Shown: positions 52,045 to 62,204, counted from the stretch's first letter. The stretch is DNA of 64,000 nucleotides from Paenibacillus marchantiophytorum (GCF_014640555.1 NZ_BMHE01000033.1:1-64000), one strand, 5' to 3'. A program made the numbers and translations. The notes: a model not told the origin generated them from the letters alone.

Positions 52045-52828
52045 TGTTGCCTTCCTCCTCTACCACTGCTTTTTTGGACCTTGATTTATCGTGGAGGAAG
52101 GAATTTAGTTTTTTCTTAATTAACTGAGGGTTTTCACCAGCTTGCAGGGCAAGAATGCCTTCGAGCATCAGTTCCATTTCGGATACCATTTCTTTGCCCC
52201 GTACTTTGATTTTGTTGGCAATAGGAAGATAGATCAAGTTGGCGCTCATAACACCGTACAAGGTTGCTGTGAAGGCAACGGCAATCGCAGGTCCCAAGCT
52301 GGACGGATCATCGAGGTTGCCGAGAACGTGAATAAGCCCCATGACCGTACCGATGATCCCCATAGTAGGCGCGTAGCCGCCGCCAGCTTCGAAGATTTTG
52401 GACATATTGTCAACTTGATGCTCGATCGCATCCATTTCAAGCTCTAGGATCTGCCTGGTTAGCTCAGGATCGGTACCATCTACGACCATAAGCAAACCAT
52501 CTTTCAAAAAGGGGTTTTGATGCTCCTGAGCACGCTGTTCCAAAGCCAGTACACCTTCTCTGCGAGCAATCGAGGCCATATCTACCAATTCATCAATGGT
52601 TGCGGCTGGATCCTTCTTGGCTTCTTTGAAGGCGATGCCCAGTGCTTTGGGAATTTTGGATAAAATAGAGAGGGGGAAGCTGATAGCTACAGCTCCGAAG
52701 GTCCCGCCGAACACGATCAGCATAGCGCTTGGAATAATTAGGGAACTAATGTGCCCTCCATCCCATACGTAGCCGCCAATTAAACCTACTAGACCTAATA
52801 CTAATCCTAAAACCGTTGTCAAATCCAT
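52028..52828 (-). CDS. motA: flagellar motor stator protein MotA
   Basis: Stator subunit of 266 residues with four transmembrane segments (VLGLVLGLVGLIGGYVW; LIIPSAMLIVFGGTFGAVAISF; two in APTMGIIGTVMGLIHVL and IAVAFTATLYGVMSANLIYLPIAN). The cytoplasmic loop (about 60-150) and the closing segment ALQAGENPQLIKKKLNSFL are typical. The start at 52828 (MDLTTVLGL) follows TAGGAGTGG; the open frame upstream to 52954 has no ribosome binding site. No sigma-D promoter was found in front of it. Confidence 0.94.
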   Translation of the reverse strand: MDLTTVLGLVLGLVGLIGGYVWDGGHISSLIIPSAMLIVFGGTFGAVAISFPLSILSKIPKALGIAFKEAKKDPAATIDELVDMASIARREGVLALEQRAQEHQNPFLKDGLLMVVDGTDPELTRQILELEMDAIEHQVDNMSKIFEAGGGYAPTMGIIGTVMGLIHVLGNLDDPSSLGPAIAVAFTATLYGVMSANLIYLPIANKIKVRGKEMVSEMELMLEGILALQAGENPQLIKKKLNSFLHDKSRSKKAVVEEEGNNGAER

Positions 52829-52936
52829 GACTTTACCACTCCTAATTAGCATAAAAAGAATAGGGATTCTACAAGCAGCCTGATAAATTCTATGGTGTCT
52901 CATCCTAATGGCGACAGGCTTTAACAGATATTGCTG

Positions 52937-52989
52937 TTTGCATCCATGATTCAAAAAGGGTATAATGGAAAAACCAGAACAAACATTCT
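52937..52989 (+). promoter_or_regulatory. uvrB promoter with LexA-like box
   Basis: TTTGCA (52937-52942), 18 bases and TATAAT (52961-52966). Just downstream, AGAACAAACATTCT (52976-52989) agrees at 11 of 14 positions with the Gram-positive SOS box CGAACRNRYGTTYC. Placement over the transcript start would allow LexA repression. Confidence 0.45.
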
Positions 52990-53119
52990 TATGAGGAACG
53001 GTTCAAATTCCTTCATATAATGGTCGTGCAAGTTCCATAGACTTCTTTATCGGATATTACAAATGGAAAATGAATAGGATAAAAGTTCGATTTATTTCAA
53101 TAAGTGTAGGTGATAAGTG

Positions 53120-55117
53120 ATGAATGATCTTGTTGTTAGCTCTAAGAAGTTCGAGCTCGTATCTGATTTTTCTCCACAAGGCGACCAGCCTCAAGCTATT
53201 GAGGAAATCGTCCAAAGTATTCAATCTGGAAAAAGACACCAGACGCTGTTGGGAGCGACAGGAACAGGGAAAACATTTACAGCGGCGCAAGTAATTGCCA
53301 AGTTGAATCGCCCAACCTTGATTATTGCCCATAACAAAACACTAGCTGCACAATTGTGCAGTGAGTTCAAAGAATTTTTCCCTCATAACGCCGTCTCCTA
53401 TTTCGTCAGCTACTATGATTACTACCAGCCAGAAGCCTACATTGCCTCCTCTGACACTTACATCGAGAAAGATTCCAGCATTAATGAAGAGATTGATAAA
53501 CTTCGCCATTCTGCGACCAGTTCCCTATTCGAACGACGCGACGTTATTATCGTTGCGAGCGTCTCGTGTATTTACGGATTGGGTTCGCCAATCGAATATG
53601 GCAATATGCTGCTTTCTTTGCGTGTAGGGATGGAGAAATCGCGTAATGAGATTCTTCATAAGCTCGTAGACATTCAATATCAGAGAAATGATATGAATTT
53701 TGTCCGCGGGACGTTTCGTGTGCGCGGGGATGTCGTTGAGATTTTCCCGGCATCGCATGGCGAACAAGCGGTAAGAGTAGAGTTGTTCGGCGACGAGATT
53801 GAGCGAATTACAGAAATTAATGTGCTGACCGGTGAAATCATTGGCGAACGCGAACATATCGCGATTTTCCCTGCGTCTCACTTTGTGACGCACGAAGATA
53901 CGATGAAAGTCGCGCTCGTGAATATTGAACGGGAGCTGGAAGAGCGGCTTGCTGAGTTGAATGAGCAAGGAAAGCTGCTCGAAGCTCAACGATTGGAGCA
54001 ACGGACGCGTTACGATATGGAAATGATGCAAGAGATGGGCTTCTGCTCTGGTATCGAGAACTACTCGGGACCGTTAACTTTCCGTGAGCGGGGGGCTACG
54101 CCTTATACACTAATCGATTATTTCCCGGACGATATGCTGTTTATGGTCGATGAGTCGCACGTCTCATTGCCGCAGATTCGCGCTATGTATAATGGCGATA
54201 GAGCAAGGAAAGAAGTGCTGGTTGACCATGGTTTCCGGCTGCCTTCTGCGTTGGATAACCGCCCCCTGCGCTTTGAGGAGTTTGAGGAGAAAGTTAATCA
54301 AATTTTATATATATCAGCAACACCAGGGCCCTATGAGTTGGAACATTGCCCAGAGATGGTGCAGCAAATTATTCGTCCTACGGGCTTGTTGGATCCGATT
54401 ATTGAGGTGAGGCCAACAAAAGGCCAGATCGATGATCTGATTGCGGAGATTCATGATCGGATTCGTAAAGACGAGCGAGTGCTTGTAACGACATTGACCA
54501 AGAAAATGTCGGAGGATTTGACGGATTACTTCAAAGAAATCGGGATTAAAGTCCGATATTTGCATTCAGATATTAAAACCTTTGAACGGATGCAGATTTT
54601 GCGTGATCTGCGTTTAGGAACTTTTCATGTTCTTGTAGGGATTAACTTGCTTAGAGAAGGACTTGATTTACCAGAGGTCTCCTTGGTTGCGATCTTAGAT
54701 GCTGACAAAGAAGGCTTCCTGAGGTCAGAGCGCTCGTTGATTCAAACGATCGGCCGTGCTGCGCGTAACTCCGATGGCCGTGTCATTATGTATGGGGATA
54801 AGATTACGGATTCCATGCAAAAGGCCATCTATGAAACAGGGCGCCGCCGGAGCTTGCAAGAGGCGCACAACGAGAAGCTCGGCATTACGCCACAGACGAT
54901 TGCCAAGAAGATTCGCGACGTCATTGAAGCTACAAAAGTGGCGGAAGAGAAAGCCGATTACTTGGCTGATGTGAAAGGCGCGAAGATGTCGAAGAAGGAT
55001 CGCGCTTCATTGATCGAGCGTCTGGAAGGCGAAATGAAAGAAGCTGCGAAGAATCTGCAGTTCGAACGAGCGGCACAACTGCGTGACGCTATTATGGAAA
55101 TGAAAGCTGACGCCTAA
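53120..55117 (+). CDS. uvrB: excinuclease ABC subunit B
   Basis: Nucleotide excision repair helicase of 665 residues. Walker [16 protein letters not shown] is near residue 40. The beta-hairpin [11 protein letters not shown] is near 92, followed by [15 protein letters not shown] (DEAD-like). The C-terminal UVR domain ends in [22 protein letters not shown], which contacts UvrC. ATG 53120 directly follows a GTG at 53117; TAGGTGAT is the ribosome binding site. uvrA starts 36 bases after the stop. Confidence 0.97.
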   Translation: MNDLVVSSKKFELVSDFSPQGDQPQAIEEIVQSIQSGKRHQTLLGATGTGKTFTAAQVIAKLNRPTLIIAHNKTLAAQLCSEFKEFFPHNAVSYFVSYYDYYQPEAYIASSDTYIEKDSSINEEIDKLRHSATSSLFERRDVIIVASVSCIYGLGSPIEYGNMLLSLRVGMEKSRNEILHKLVDIQYQRNDMNFVRGTFRVRGDVVEIFPASHGEQAVRVELFGDEIERITEINVLTGEIIGEREHIAIFPASHFVTHEDTMKVALVNIERELEERLAELNEQGKLLEAQRLEQRTRYDMEMMQEMGFCSGIENYSGPLTFRERGATPYTLIDYFPDDMLFMVDESHVSLPQIRAMYNGDRARKEVLVDHGFRLPSALDNRPLRFEEFEEKVNQILYISATPGPYELEHCPEMVQQIIRPTGLLDPIIEVRPTKGQIDDLIAEIHDRIRKDERVLVTTLTKKMSEDLTDYFKEIGIKVRYLHSDIKTFERMQILRDLRLGTFHVLVGINLLREGLDLPEVSLVAILDADKEGFLRSERSLIQTIGRAARNSDGRVIMYGDKITDSMQKAIYETGRRRSLQEAHNEKLGITPQTIAKKIRDVIEATKVAEEKADYLADVKGAKMSKKDRASLIERLEGEMKEAAKNLQFERAAQLRDAIMEMKADA

Positions 55118-55153
55118 TTCGGCGTCAGCTTCACATAGGAGAGGAAGGGTAAC

Positions 55154-58036
55154 GTGTCTAGAGACCAAATCGTCATTAAAGGAGCTAGAGCTCATAATCT
55201 CAAAAATATCGACGTCACGATCCCACGTGATAAGTTCGTTGTTCTAACCGGCTTAAGTGGTTCAGGGAAGTCGTCGCTTGCCTTTGATACGATTTATGCG
55301 GAAGGGCAGCGCAGATACGTAGAATCTTTGTCTGCATATGCCAGACAATTTCTAGGGCAAATGGATAAGCCGGATGTGGATTCGATTGAAGGATTGTCAC
55401 CAGCGATTTCAATTGATCAGAAGACGACGAGTCGTAATCCACGTTCCACGGTTGGAACGGTCACAGAAATTTATGACTATTTGCGCCTGCTTTATGCGCG
55501 TATTGGGCGTCCGCATTGTCCAACTCACGGCATCGAGATTACCTCGCAAACCGTGGAACAAATGGTAGATCGTATTATGGAGTATCCGGAGCGCACGAAG
55601 CTCCAAATTCTTGCTCCACTTATTTCTGGTCGCAAAGGTGAACATGCCAAGTTGTTTACCGATGTACAGAAACAAGGCTTTGTGCGGGTACGCGTGAACG
55701 GTGAAACGCTAGATCTAGCTGAGAAGATTGAGCTGGATAAGAATAAGAAGCATACCATCGATGTCGTAGTTGACCGTATTGTTATTAAGGAAGATGTAGC
55801 AACGCGTCTTGCGGATTCCTTAGAAACAGCCCTGAAGCTGGCTAATGGTCGTGTTATCGTTGATATTATAGATAAAGAAGAATTGATGTTCAGCCAAAAT
55901 CTAGCTTGTCCGGAATGCGGCTTTAGTGTAGAAGAACTGGCGCCAAGGATGTTCTCGTTTAACAGTCCTTTCGGCGCCTGTCCGGAATGTGATGGACTGG
56001 GCAGTCAAATGATCGTTGACCCGGATTTGCTTGTACCGGACATGAAGCTGACGATCGAAGAAGGTGCCTTCGAGGCTTGGGCAGGCAGCACGTCCAACTA
56101 TTATCCTCAGTTTCTGGCGGCCGTTTGCGAGCATTATAAGATTCCTCGTAATATTTCTGTATCTGAGATCACCGCTGATCAATTGAAGGTTATTCTCTAC
56201 GGGACGGGCGGCGAGAAGATTCGCTTCCGCTATGAGAATGATATGGGAGCGACGAAGGAAGCGTTAGTGCCGTTCGAAGGGATTATTCGTAACTTAGAGC
56301 GCCGATTCAAAGATACGTTCTCTGAGGGGATTCGCGAGCATATACAGACTTATATGAGCACGAAGTCATGTCCTAAGTGTAAGGGCCAACGTCTGAAACC
56401 AGAAACGTTAGCCGTAACCATTAACGGCAAGAACATTGCTCACGCAACCTCGCTTTCTATTGGAGAGGCAGAGGAATGGTTCAAAGGGCTTGACCTGAAT
56501 GAGAAAGAATTGACGATCTCCAATCTGATTCTCAAAGAAATCAGAGCGCGTCTAGGCTTTCTTGTGAATGTGGGTCTTGATTACCTGACGATGCATCGTG
56601 CAGCTGGCACGTTGTCAGGCGGAGAAGCGCAGCGAATTCGCTTGGCAACACAGATTGGATCCAGCTTGATGGGCGTTCTCTATATCTTGGATGAGCCTAG
56701 CATTGGGCTCCATCAACGGGATAATTCGCGTCTCATTCAGACGCTTGAGCATATGCGCAACCTAGGGAACACGCTGATTGTCGTGGAGCATGATGAAGAC
56801 ACGATGATGGCAGCCGATTATATTATCGATATCGGTCCAGGCGCTGGTATCCATGGGGGACAAGTTATTGCACAGGGAACGCCTGCTGAACTCATGGAAG
56901 ATGAGAATTCTCTAACAGGCCAGTATATGAGCGGCAAGAAGTTCATTCCTATTCCAGCTGAGCGGCGCAAGCCCAATGGGAAGTGGATTGAAGTTAAAGG
57001 CGCTAAGGAAAATAATCTGCGCAATGTTTCGGCCAAAGTGCCACTTGGTGTTTTCACTTGTGTCACGGGTGTTTCTGGCTCAGGCAAAAGTACACTTATT
57101 AACGAAATCTTGTTCAAAACGCTGGCCCGTGATTTGAACGGTGCCAAGGTACGACCAGGCGAACACAAAGAAATCGTCGGGCTTGATCAAATCGATAAAG
57201 TAATCGATATCGACCAATCGCCGATTGGTCGTACGCCTCGCTCCAATCCAGCGACGTATACGGGTGTTTTTGACGATATTCGTGATGTTTATGCGAATAC
57301 GAATGAGGCTAAGGTGCGCGGATATAAGAAGGGCCGCTTCAGCTTTAACGTGAAGGGCGGACGCTGCGAGGCGTGTCGCGGGGACGGCATTATCAAGATT
57401 GAGATGCATTTCTTGCCTGATGTCTACGTGCCATGCGAAGTGTGCAAAGGCAAGCGGTACAACCGTGAGACGATGGAAGTGAAATACAAAGGCAAGAGCA
57501 TTTCGGAAGTGCTGGAGATGACCATCGAGGACGGTTGCGAGTTCTTCAAGAACTTGCCGCGTATCCACCGGAAGTTGACGACGCTGCTCGATGTGGGGCT
57601 GGGCTACATGACGTTGGGCCAGCCGGCGACCACGCTGTCAGGCGGCGAAGCCCAGCGTGTGAAGCTTGCTGCGGAGCTTTATCGCCGCAGCACAGGCAAG
57701 ACGATCTACATCTTGGATGAGCCCACTACGGGGCTTCACATCCACGATATCGATCGTCTGCTCAAGGTCCTTCACCGTCTCGTAGAGAACGGTGAAACCG
57801 TGCTCGTCATCGAGCATAACCTCGATGTTATCAAGACGGCGGACCACGTGATCGATCTAGGCCCCGAAGGTGGAAACCGAGGCGGCTTGATCGTGGCTAC
57901 CGGGACGCCAGAGGATGTCGTGAAAGTGGCCGGATCGTATACCGGTCAGTATTTGAAACCGATCCTCGAGAGAGATCGGGAGCGGTCTGAGAACTACGCG
58001 AAGCGACTAGCTGTTTTGGAAGAATCGGTAGGCTAA
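55154..58036 (+). CDS. uvrA: excinuclease ABC subunit A
   Basis: DNA damage sensor of 960 residues with two ABC ATPase modules. The first Walker A is [14 protein letters not shown] (about 31); two zinc fingers follow (CPECGF...CPEC near 251-277 and CEACRGDG...CEVCKG near 740-765). Signature sequences are [17 protein letters not shown] and [17 protein letters not shown], with matching Walker [11 protein letters not shown] and [10 protein letters not shown]. The start is a GTG at 55154 after GAGGAAGGG. It is coupled with uvrB as in Bacillus. Confidence 0.98.
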   Translation: MSRDQIVIKGARAHNLKNIDVTIPRDKFVVLTGLSGSGKSSLAFDTIYAEGQRRYVESLSAYARQFLGQMDKPDVDSIEGLSPAISIDQKTTSRNPRSTVGTVTEIYDYLRLLYARIGRPHCPTHGIEITSQTVEQMVDRIMEYPERTKLQILAPLISGRKGEHAKLFTDVQKQGFVRVRVNGETLDLAEKIELDKNKKHTIDVVVDRIVIKEDVATRLADSLETALKLANGRVIVDIIDKEELMFSQNLACPECGFSVEELAPRMFSFNSPFGACPECDGLGSQMIVDPDLLVPDMKLTIEEGAFEAWAGSTSNYYPQFLAAVCEHYKIPRNISVSEITADQLKVILYGTGGEKIRFRYENDMGATKEALVPFEGIIRNLERRFKDTFSEGIREHIQTYMSTKSCPKCKGQRLKPETLAVTINGKNIAHATSLSIGEAEEWFKGLDLNEKELTISNLILKEIRARLGFLVNVGLDYLTMHRAAGTLSGGEAQRIRLATQIGSSLMGVLYILDEPSIGLHQRDNSRLIQTLEHMRNLGNTLIVVEHDEDTMMAADYIIDIGPGAGIHGGQVIAQGTPAELMEDENSLTGQYMSGKKFIPIPAERRKPNGKWIEVKGAKENNLRNVSAKVPLGVFTCVTGVSGSGKSTLINEILFKTLARDLNGAKVRPGEHKEIVGLDQIDKVIDIDQSPIGRTPRSNPATYTGVFDDIRDVYANTNEAKVRGYKKGRFSFNVKGGRCEACRGDGIIKIEMHFLPDVYVPCEVCKGKRYNRETMEVKYKGKSISEVLEMTIEDGCEFFKNLPRIHRKLTTLLDVGLGYMTLGQPATTLSGGEAQRVKLAAELYRRSTGKTIYILDEPTTGLHIHDIDRLLKVLHRLVENGETVLVIEHNLDVIKTADHVIDLGPEGGNRGGLIVATGTPEDVVKVAGSYTGQYLKPILERDRERSENYAKRLAVLEESVG

Positions 58037-58055
58037 TTATAGCCGTACACAATAT

Positions 58056-58099
58056 AAGCATGGTGATCTGACGCAAGAAGTCGGAAGCCATGCTTTTTT
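58056..58099 (+). terminator. rho-independent terminator of uvrBA
   Basis: AAGCATGG and CCATGCTT arms enclose a long loop and are followed by TTTTTA. Confidence 0.75.
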
Positions 58100-58325
58100 A
58101 TTTGGACCGGTTCAAAAGTGTGTCATTTTTCACAATTCCAACTAGGTTACCATGATATTTGTCAAGACTTAATTGAATTCGACAATTTAACCCTCTATCG
58201 CGGAACAAGATAGTAGACTTATAATGAAATAAGAAGATATGTTGAAATTTCCATTGTCCCTTACCCACTATTGATAATCGAGAGATACAGACAGTTCTAA
58301 TCTATCTATATATTTGGAGGCTGTT

Positions 58326-58484
58326 ATGAAACCTACGTTAGAGTTACAAGAGATTGTTGCTGCTTTGGGGATCGACCCGTTCCGTTTCTTAGCTTGGCAG
58401 GAGAAAGAGTTAGCACTGAAACAACAAGACCCAACTGAGGGTCCGCATTCGGATTTCATTTCCTCATACGAGCTTGTTATTTGA
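58326..58484 (+). CDS. small protein of unknown function (52 residues)
   Basis: A short open frame with a strong ribosome binding site, TTGGAGG (58314-58320), 5 bases before ATG. The product is a soluble, acidic protein opening MKPTLELQEIVAALGIDPFRF and rich in Glu, Gln and Leu, with a predicted N-terminal amphipathic helix. I do not recognise a family. It is followed closely by a strong terminator. The good translation signals and protein-like composition suggest it is real despite its size. The 220 bases upstream (58100-58313) hold no other gene. Confidence 0.6.
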   Translation: MKPTLELQEIVAALGIDPFRFLAWQEKELALKQQDPTEGPHSDFISSYELVI

Positions 58485-58517
58485 TGGGGGGGAAATAAGG
58501 TCTGTGGCCCAGGACGG

Positions 58518-58556
58518 AACCCGTATTTCCTTGTGGAAATTCGGGTTTATTTTTGT
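58518..58556 (+). terminator. rho-independent terminator of the 52-residue ORF
   Basis: AACCCGTATTTCC and GGAAATTCGGGTT arms (one mismatch) around TTGT, followed by TATTTTTG. Confidence 0.85.
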
Positions 58557-58735
58557 TATAAATAATCGAAGAGATGGACATTTTATACGTATGAGGAAAG
58601 GTCAATTCATCCAAAAGGTGACAAACTTGTTACACATCGTTGTAATCACTTGCATCTAGTGCGCAATCAAGCTAACATAGAATTAAAATAGCAGGACGTG
58701 TGCCTTGCACCGAGTTACTATAAGGAGGTTTCACC

Positions 58736-58936
58736 ATGTTATTGGCAGAAGCAGCAGCAACGACTAGCTCGTATACAAGCTTTGATATTTACGTTTTGAT
58801 CTTCACGGTGATCATCTTAATTGCGGTCATCCGCCAGTTGATCAACCCACGAAGAAATTTGTTTGCTCTAGGATTCGCAGGAGTTTCCTTGATCGTATTC
58901 GGTATCATGGATTACGTCATGATTAGCGGCTGGTAA
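58736..58936 (+). CDS. small two-helix membrane protein of unknown function
   Basis: Protein of 66 residues with an excellent ribosome binding site TAAGGAGG. A polar N-terminus (LLAEAAATTSSYTSFD) is followed by two hydrophobic helices, IYVLIFTVIILIAVI and LFALGFAGVSLIVFGIMDYVM, joined by a short basic loop RQLINPRRN. No family is recognised. It is monocistronic, with its own terminator shared with the convergent isomerase gene. Confidence 0.75.
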   Translation: MLLAEAAATTSSYTSFDIYVLIFTVIILIAVIRQLINPRRNLFALGFAGVSLIVFGIMDYVMISGW

Positions 58937-58954
58937 ATCAGAGTTAAACAAGAT

Positions 58955-59005
58955 AAAAGCCCACAGGCTTGAGATCGCGAGATCATCGAGCCTGTGGGCT
59001 TTTTT
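58955..59005. terminator. bidirectional terminator between the small membrane protein and the isomerase gene
   Basis: AAAAGCCCACAGGCT and AGCCTGTGGGCTTTTTT form a 13-base-pair or longer stem with T runs on both strands. Confidence 0.88.
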
Positions 59006-59011
59006 GTGGGC

Positions 59012-59980
59012 TTATACCCACCACATTTCACCAAGCGGTTCCTTGATGAGAACTTGTTGAAGATTTTGGACAGCTTTGGAGAAACCTTCGTCAACGGACA
59101 TTAAGCCGTCTTCGTGCTCGATGCTCACGACATAATCATACCCAACAAGACGAAGCGCGCTGATGATATCAGCCCATACTTTCATATCATGGCCATAGCC
59201 AACGGAACGGAACTGCCATGCGCGATCCAGCATGTTCGTGTAGGACTGCATGTCCGTTACACCGTGACGATTGACGTTATTCACATCAAGGGATGTATCT
59301 TTGGCATGGAAATGGTGAAGCGCGCCAGCGCGGCCAAGAATTTGAACGGCTTGTACAGGATCGATACCTTGCCACCACATGTGACTCGGATCCAGGTTGG
59401 CGCCGATCGCGTCGCCTGCCGCTTCACGTAGACGAAGCAGTGTGGCTGGCGTATGTACTGAGAAACCCCCGTGCAGCTCAAGCCCAATCTTGATGTTGCG
59501 GTCAGCTGCATATTTGCCTGTTTCCGTCCAATAAGGAATGACTTTCGTTCCCCACTGCCAGTCCAGAATTTCCTGGAAATCGTTGGGCCATGGTGCAACC
59601 GGCCAGTTCGGATATTTCGCGTCTTCGTGGTCGCCAGGGCAGCCAGAGAATGTGTTTACAACAGGGACCTCAAGGCGCTCAGCGAGATCAATTGTTTGTA
59701 TAATAGCATCGTGAAATTCTTTGGCGATGTGTTTTTGCGGGTGAAGCGGGTTGCCGTGTGCGCTTAGTGCGCTGATCGTTAAACCGCGGGACTCGACCGC
59801 ATGTTTGAATGCTTTAAGCTTCCCTGCATCGGCAAGGAGTTCGCTCGGGTTGCAATGTGCTGTGCCCGGATAGCCCCCTGTGCCAATTTCAACAGCATCC
59901 AAGCCTTTTGCTGCAATGTAATCTAGAGCTTCCTCGAAAGGTTTTCCACCGAAAAGAACCATAAAAACGCCTAACTTCAT
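59012..59980 (-). CDS. sugar phosphate isomerase/epimerase family protein
   Basis: TIM-barrel protein of 322 residues of the xylose isomerase-like AP_endonuc_2 family. It opens MKLGVFMVLFGGKPFEEAL and carries metal-ligand segments typical of the family: GLELHGGFSVHTP, ANLDPSHMWWQGIDP, HHFHAKDTSLD and SIEHEDGLMS. Substrate unknown; relatives act on inositol or keto sugars. The start at 59980 follows GGAGGTG. It is 48 bases downstream of the MBOAT gene with no terminator between, so it may be cotranscribed with the Dlt-like operon, although a possible promoter lies in the gap. Confidence 0.88.
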   Translation of the reverse strand: MKLGVFMVLFGGKPFEEALDYIAAKGLDAVEIGTGGYPGTAHCNPSELLADAGKLKAFKHAVESRGLTISALSAHGNPLHPQKHIAKEFHDAIIQTIDLAERLEVPVVNTFSGCPGDHEDAKYPNWPVAPWPNDFQEILDWQWGTKVIPYWTETGKYAADRNIKIGLELHGGFSVHTPATLLRLREAAGDAIGANLDPSHMWWQGIDPVQAVQILGRAGALHHFHAKDTSLDVNNVNRHGVTDMQSYTNMLDRAWQFRSVGYGHDMKVWADIISALRLVGYDYVVSIEHEDGLMSVDEGFSKAVQNLQQVLIKEPLGEMWWV

Positions 59981-60016
59981 TAGGTACACCTCCATAAATG
60001 GTAAACAGCCAAACAA

Positions 60017-60022
60017 ATTATA
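60017..60022 (-). promoter_or_regulatory. possible extended -10 promoter of the isomerase gene
   Basis: On the minus strand TGGTATAAT gives an extended -10 hexamer at 60022-60017; the -35 region is poor (TTCATT at 17-base spacing). Confidence 0.35.
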
Positions 60023-60028
60023 CCACTA

Positions 60029-61183
60029 TCATCCAGTAAAATGAAGCAAGCCTTTGTAGATACGAAGTACGGTCTCGTAATTGGAACTGTAAATAATAAC
60101 GGAGAAAGTAACTAACGCCTGCGTTACAAAACAACGGAAATAGAAATAGCTTTTGGATACCTTCTTCTTGTTCACGGTCGTAATCTTGAGTAGATTTTCG
60201 ATCGCAAGAATAAGGCCATGATAGAGCCCGTAGAAGAAGTACAGCCAAGTGAAGCCATGCCACAGCCCGATCAGCACCATGATGAGCACCGACAGGCCAG
60301 AGGCAACCCAGCGGGTGGGTACGGTACGAGAGAAGAACATGAAGATATGATCACGGAAAAAGTCGCCTAACGTGGCGTGCCAATTGCGCCAGAACTGCGT
60401 CATAGAAGGCGAGAAGAGCGGACGCTTGAAGTTCTCTGGCATCGTATAGCCCATTAAACGACCGAAACCAATGGCCATATCGGAATAGCCGGAGAAATCC
60501 ATGTAAATAAGGATATAGAACCAGATTAATAAAAATAACGATTGGTGCGTATGCAGATCCTGTTTCAGCACTTGATCAAAGATGCTCGTCATCCAGGTGA
60601 CGACAACGATTTTTTTGAATAAGCCCAGAATAATTCGTTTCACACTATCCTCGAAGAGCGCAGCGTTCACGGTATAAGGCTTTTTGCTGTCCGCCATGAA
60701 ATCACGGAATTTCAGAATAGGTCCAGAGGTGAAGGTAGGAATGAACAGCAAATAGTTTGCGTAATCAATCGCGGGCACTTGCCCCTCTTTGCCGAAGAAG
60801 TAAGCGAAATAATAAGCGTCGATGACCTTGAGAACGTTATAGATAAGGCCTAGATAGATGATGGTATCGAAAAGCGGATTATGGAAAATACCCATGACGA
60901 AAAGGCGGACACCGAGGAAGACCCCGATGACATTAGCGGCTATCGCGAATATGAAGGTAGCTTTCCGCCAGACCGTCGTGCGGCACAAATAAACAAAACC
61001 AGCATAGTTGATAACCGTAAATGCAGCATAAAAAACAAGCAGCTTCTGACTGAAGAGCAGCAAAAAGCAAAGACTGAATATAATCATCAGAATGCGTTTG
61101 TTGTCGGCCCACTTCCGAGTGAGCATCAGAACAGCAATCATGCCAATCATAGCGATAATCGCGTTCATGTGCATATAAAACAT
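60029..61183 (-). CDS. DltB-like MBOAT O-acyltransferase
   Basis: Polytopic membrane protein of 384 residues with about ten hydrophobic segments. MBOAT features are the conserved DFSGYSDMAIGFGRLMGY, the FWRNWHATLGDFFRDHIFMFF block and the invariant His309 in LIGLWHGFTWLYFFYGLYHG. In DltB this His lies at the membrane tunnel and passes an acyl group from carrier protein to the outside. Sequence and size fit DltB/AlgI. It is the last of the Dlt-like genes; the tail lacks any DltA or PatB fusion. GAGGAG lies 11 bases before the start. The acyl group is predicted to be an amino acid because of the ligase and carrier protein in the same operon. Confidence 0.9.
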   Translation of the reverse strand: MFYMHMNAIIAMIGMIAVLMLTRKWADNKRILMIIFSLCFLLLFSQKLLVFYAAFTVINYAGFVYLCRTTVWRKATFIFAIAANVIGVFLGVRLFVMGIFHNPLFDTIIYLGLIYNVLKVIDAYYFAYFFGKEGQVPAIDYANYLLFIPTFTSGPILKFRDFMADSKKPYTVNAALFEDSVKRIILGLFKKIVVVTWMTSIFDQVLKQDLHTHQSLFLLIWFYILIYMDFSGYSDMAIGFGRLMGYTMPENFKRPLFSPSMTQFWRNWHATLGDFFRDHIFMFFSRTVPTRWVASGLSVLIMVLIGLWHGFTWLYFFYGLYHGLILAIENLLKITTVNKKKVSKSYFYFRCFVTQALVTFSVIIYSSNYETVLRIYKGLLHFTG

Positions 61184-61218
61184 GGCTAAAGAACTCCTCG
61201 CTTGGAAAGCTTGTTATC

Positions 61219-61329
61219 TTAGAACTTTTCGTAGATAAATAAGCCCTTGCCGGTGAAATAGATGAAAACCAAATAGAGCATCACGAGATAGATCAGGACT
61301 TCGATGGTTTTCCTAAGGATTTTAACCAT
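61219..61329 (-). CDS. DltX-like membrane microprotein (36 residues)
   Basis: A 36-residue open frame with a near-perfect ribosome binding site AAGGAGGT 6 bases before the ATG. It has a basic start (MVKILRKTIEV), one hydrophobic helix (LIYLVMLYLVFIYF) and the ending GKGLFIYEKF. That ending matches the C-terminal motif of DltX (FIY-x-x-F), in which a tyrosine (Tyr33 here) is thought to relay the acyl group to DltD. It overlaps the end of the DltD-like gene by 37 bases in another frame and is followed 36 bases later by the MBOAT gene. DltX sits beside DltB in Dlt operons, supporting the call. Confidence 0.75.
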   Translation of the reverse strand: MVKILRKTIEVLIYLVMLYLVFIYFTGKGLFIYEKF

Positions 61330-62204
61330 GTGTCTACCTCCTTCGTAAATAGCGGAGCGCCTTCTTCGCGGTTTAAATGCACGAGATCATGGAAATAGCG
61401 CGGATCATAGGTATGCATCAGATCAAGTGTCGGCACATTCGCTGCTTGCAATTGCGCGTTGACTGTTTGCTTGAGAGATGCGACATAAGGCGGATCGGCA
61501 TACCCTTTGTTCCAAGGCATCCAAATTACTCGCAGAGACAGTTTGTGCTCATCAGCATAGCGTAGAATCCAAGTCAGAGCATCCAGATTGTCTTTGAAAT
61601 CCTTTAACGTCATGGCCCCGAAACGTTGATCGTAATCGGTCCATTTGGTTTTCAGGAAAGCATCGTCCTTACGACCGGGATACAACTCTTTATCGATCCA
61701 ACGGGGTTCGTAGGAAAGATTGCCTTTGCGCAGATTTCGAGCGAATTCTTCGCCAGAGTCCCGAAAATAATCTCGATACGTATACACGTACGGCTGATAC
61801 CAAGGTTTGAACCATGGGTAGGTGGGATCTGTTTCGAGTGCATCCAACATCGTATGGACATCGATGCCGATGACCAGCTCATCCTGAACTTGGTAGAGGT
61901 CCTTCTCTAAGATGTTCTTCAGATCCGTTAGCTTGCCATAAGAAAGACCCATCTCTACCAAATGGGATTCGGACTTTTCTTCGATATAGGCACCTGTAAC
62001 AGACGAATTACCGAAGAAAACCGGTCCCGTTTGAGACCAGTCATGGTGGTAAAGCGTTTTGGTGAAATCATTTTTGTAGAATCGGCGTGAGCTAACCATC
62101 GGGTTCCACCAGGAAATCAGCAGATCGGATACGATGATGGCTAGCAGCAGACCCAGCACGAAGCTATTTTTTTTGAAAAATGCAGCTGCTTTCAATAGAA
62201 TCAC
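61293..62204 (-). CDS. DltD/AlgX-like membrane-anchored SGNH acyltransferase
   Basis: Protein of 303 residues with one N-terminal transmembrane anchor (FVLGLLLAIIVSDLLISWW) and an extracytoplasmic domain. The nucleophile motif is FFGNSSVTG (Ser67 in G-x-S). The catalytic dyad D273-x-x-H276 is in FHDLVHLN, as in DltD and AlgX/J. The middle holds ELVIGIDVHTMLDAL and RVIWMPWNKGY. In Dlt systems this protein moves the acyl group onto the extracellular polymer. Its position between the ligase and the DltX-like gene, and its overlap with the latter, support that role. It is shorter than staphylococcal DltD (about 390 residues). Confidence 0.85.
   Translation of the reverse strand: MILLKAAAFFKKNSFVLGLLLAIIVSDLLISWWNPMVSSRRFYKNDFTKTLYHHDWSQTGPVFFGNSSVTGAYIEEKSESHLVEMGLSYGKLTDLKNILEKDLYQVQDELVIGIDVHTMLDALETDPTYPWFKPWYQPYVYTYRDYFRDSGEEFARNLRKGNLSYEPRWIDKELYPGRKDDAFLKTKWTDYDQRFGAMTLKDFKDNLDALTWILRYADEHKLSLRVIWMPWNKGYADPPYVASLKQTVNAQLQAANVPTLDLMHTYDPRYFHDLVHLNREEGAPLFTKEVDTWLKSLGKPSKS

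Noticed and set aside
52829-52954. 42-residue N-terminal extension of MotA
   Set aside because: MotA begins at the membrane helix MDLTTVLGL with a good ribosome binding site; the extension is basic, unconserved and unsupported.
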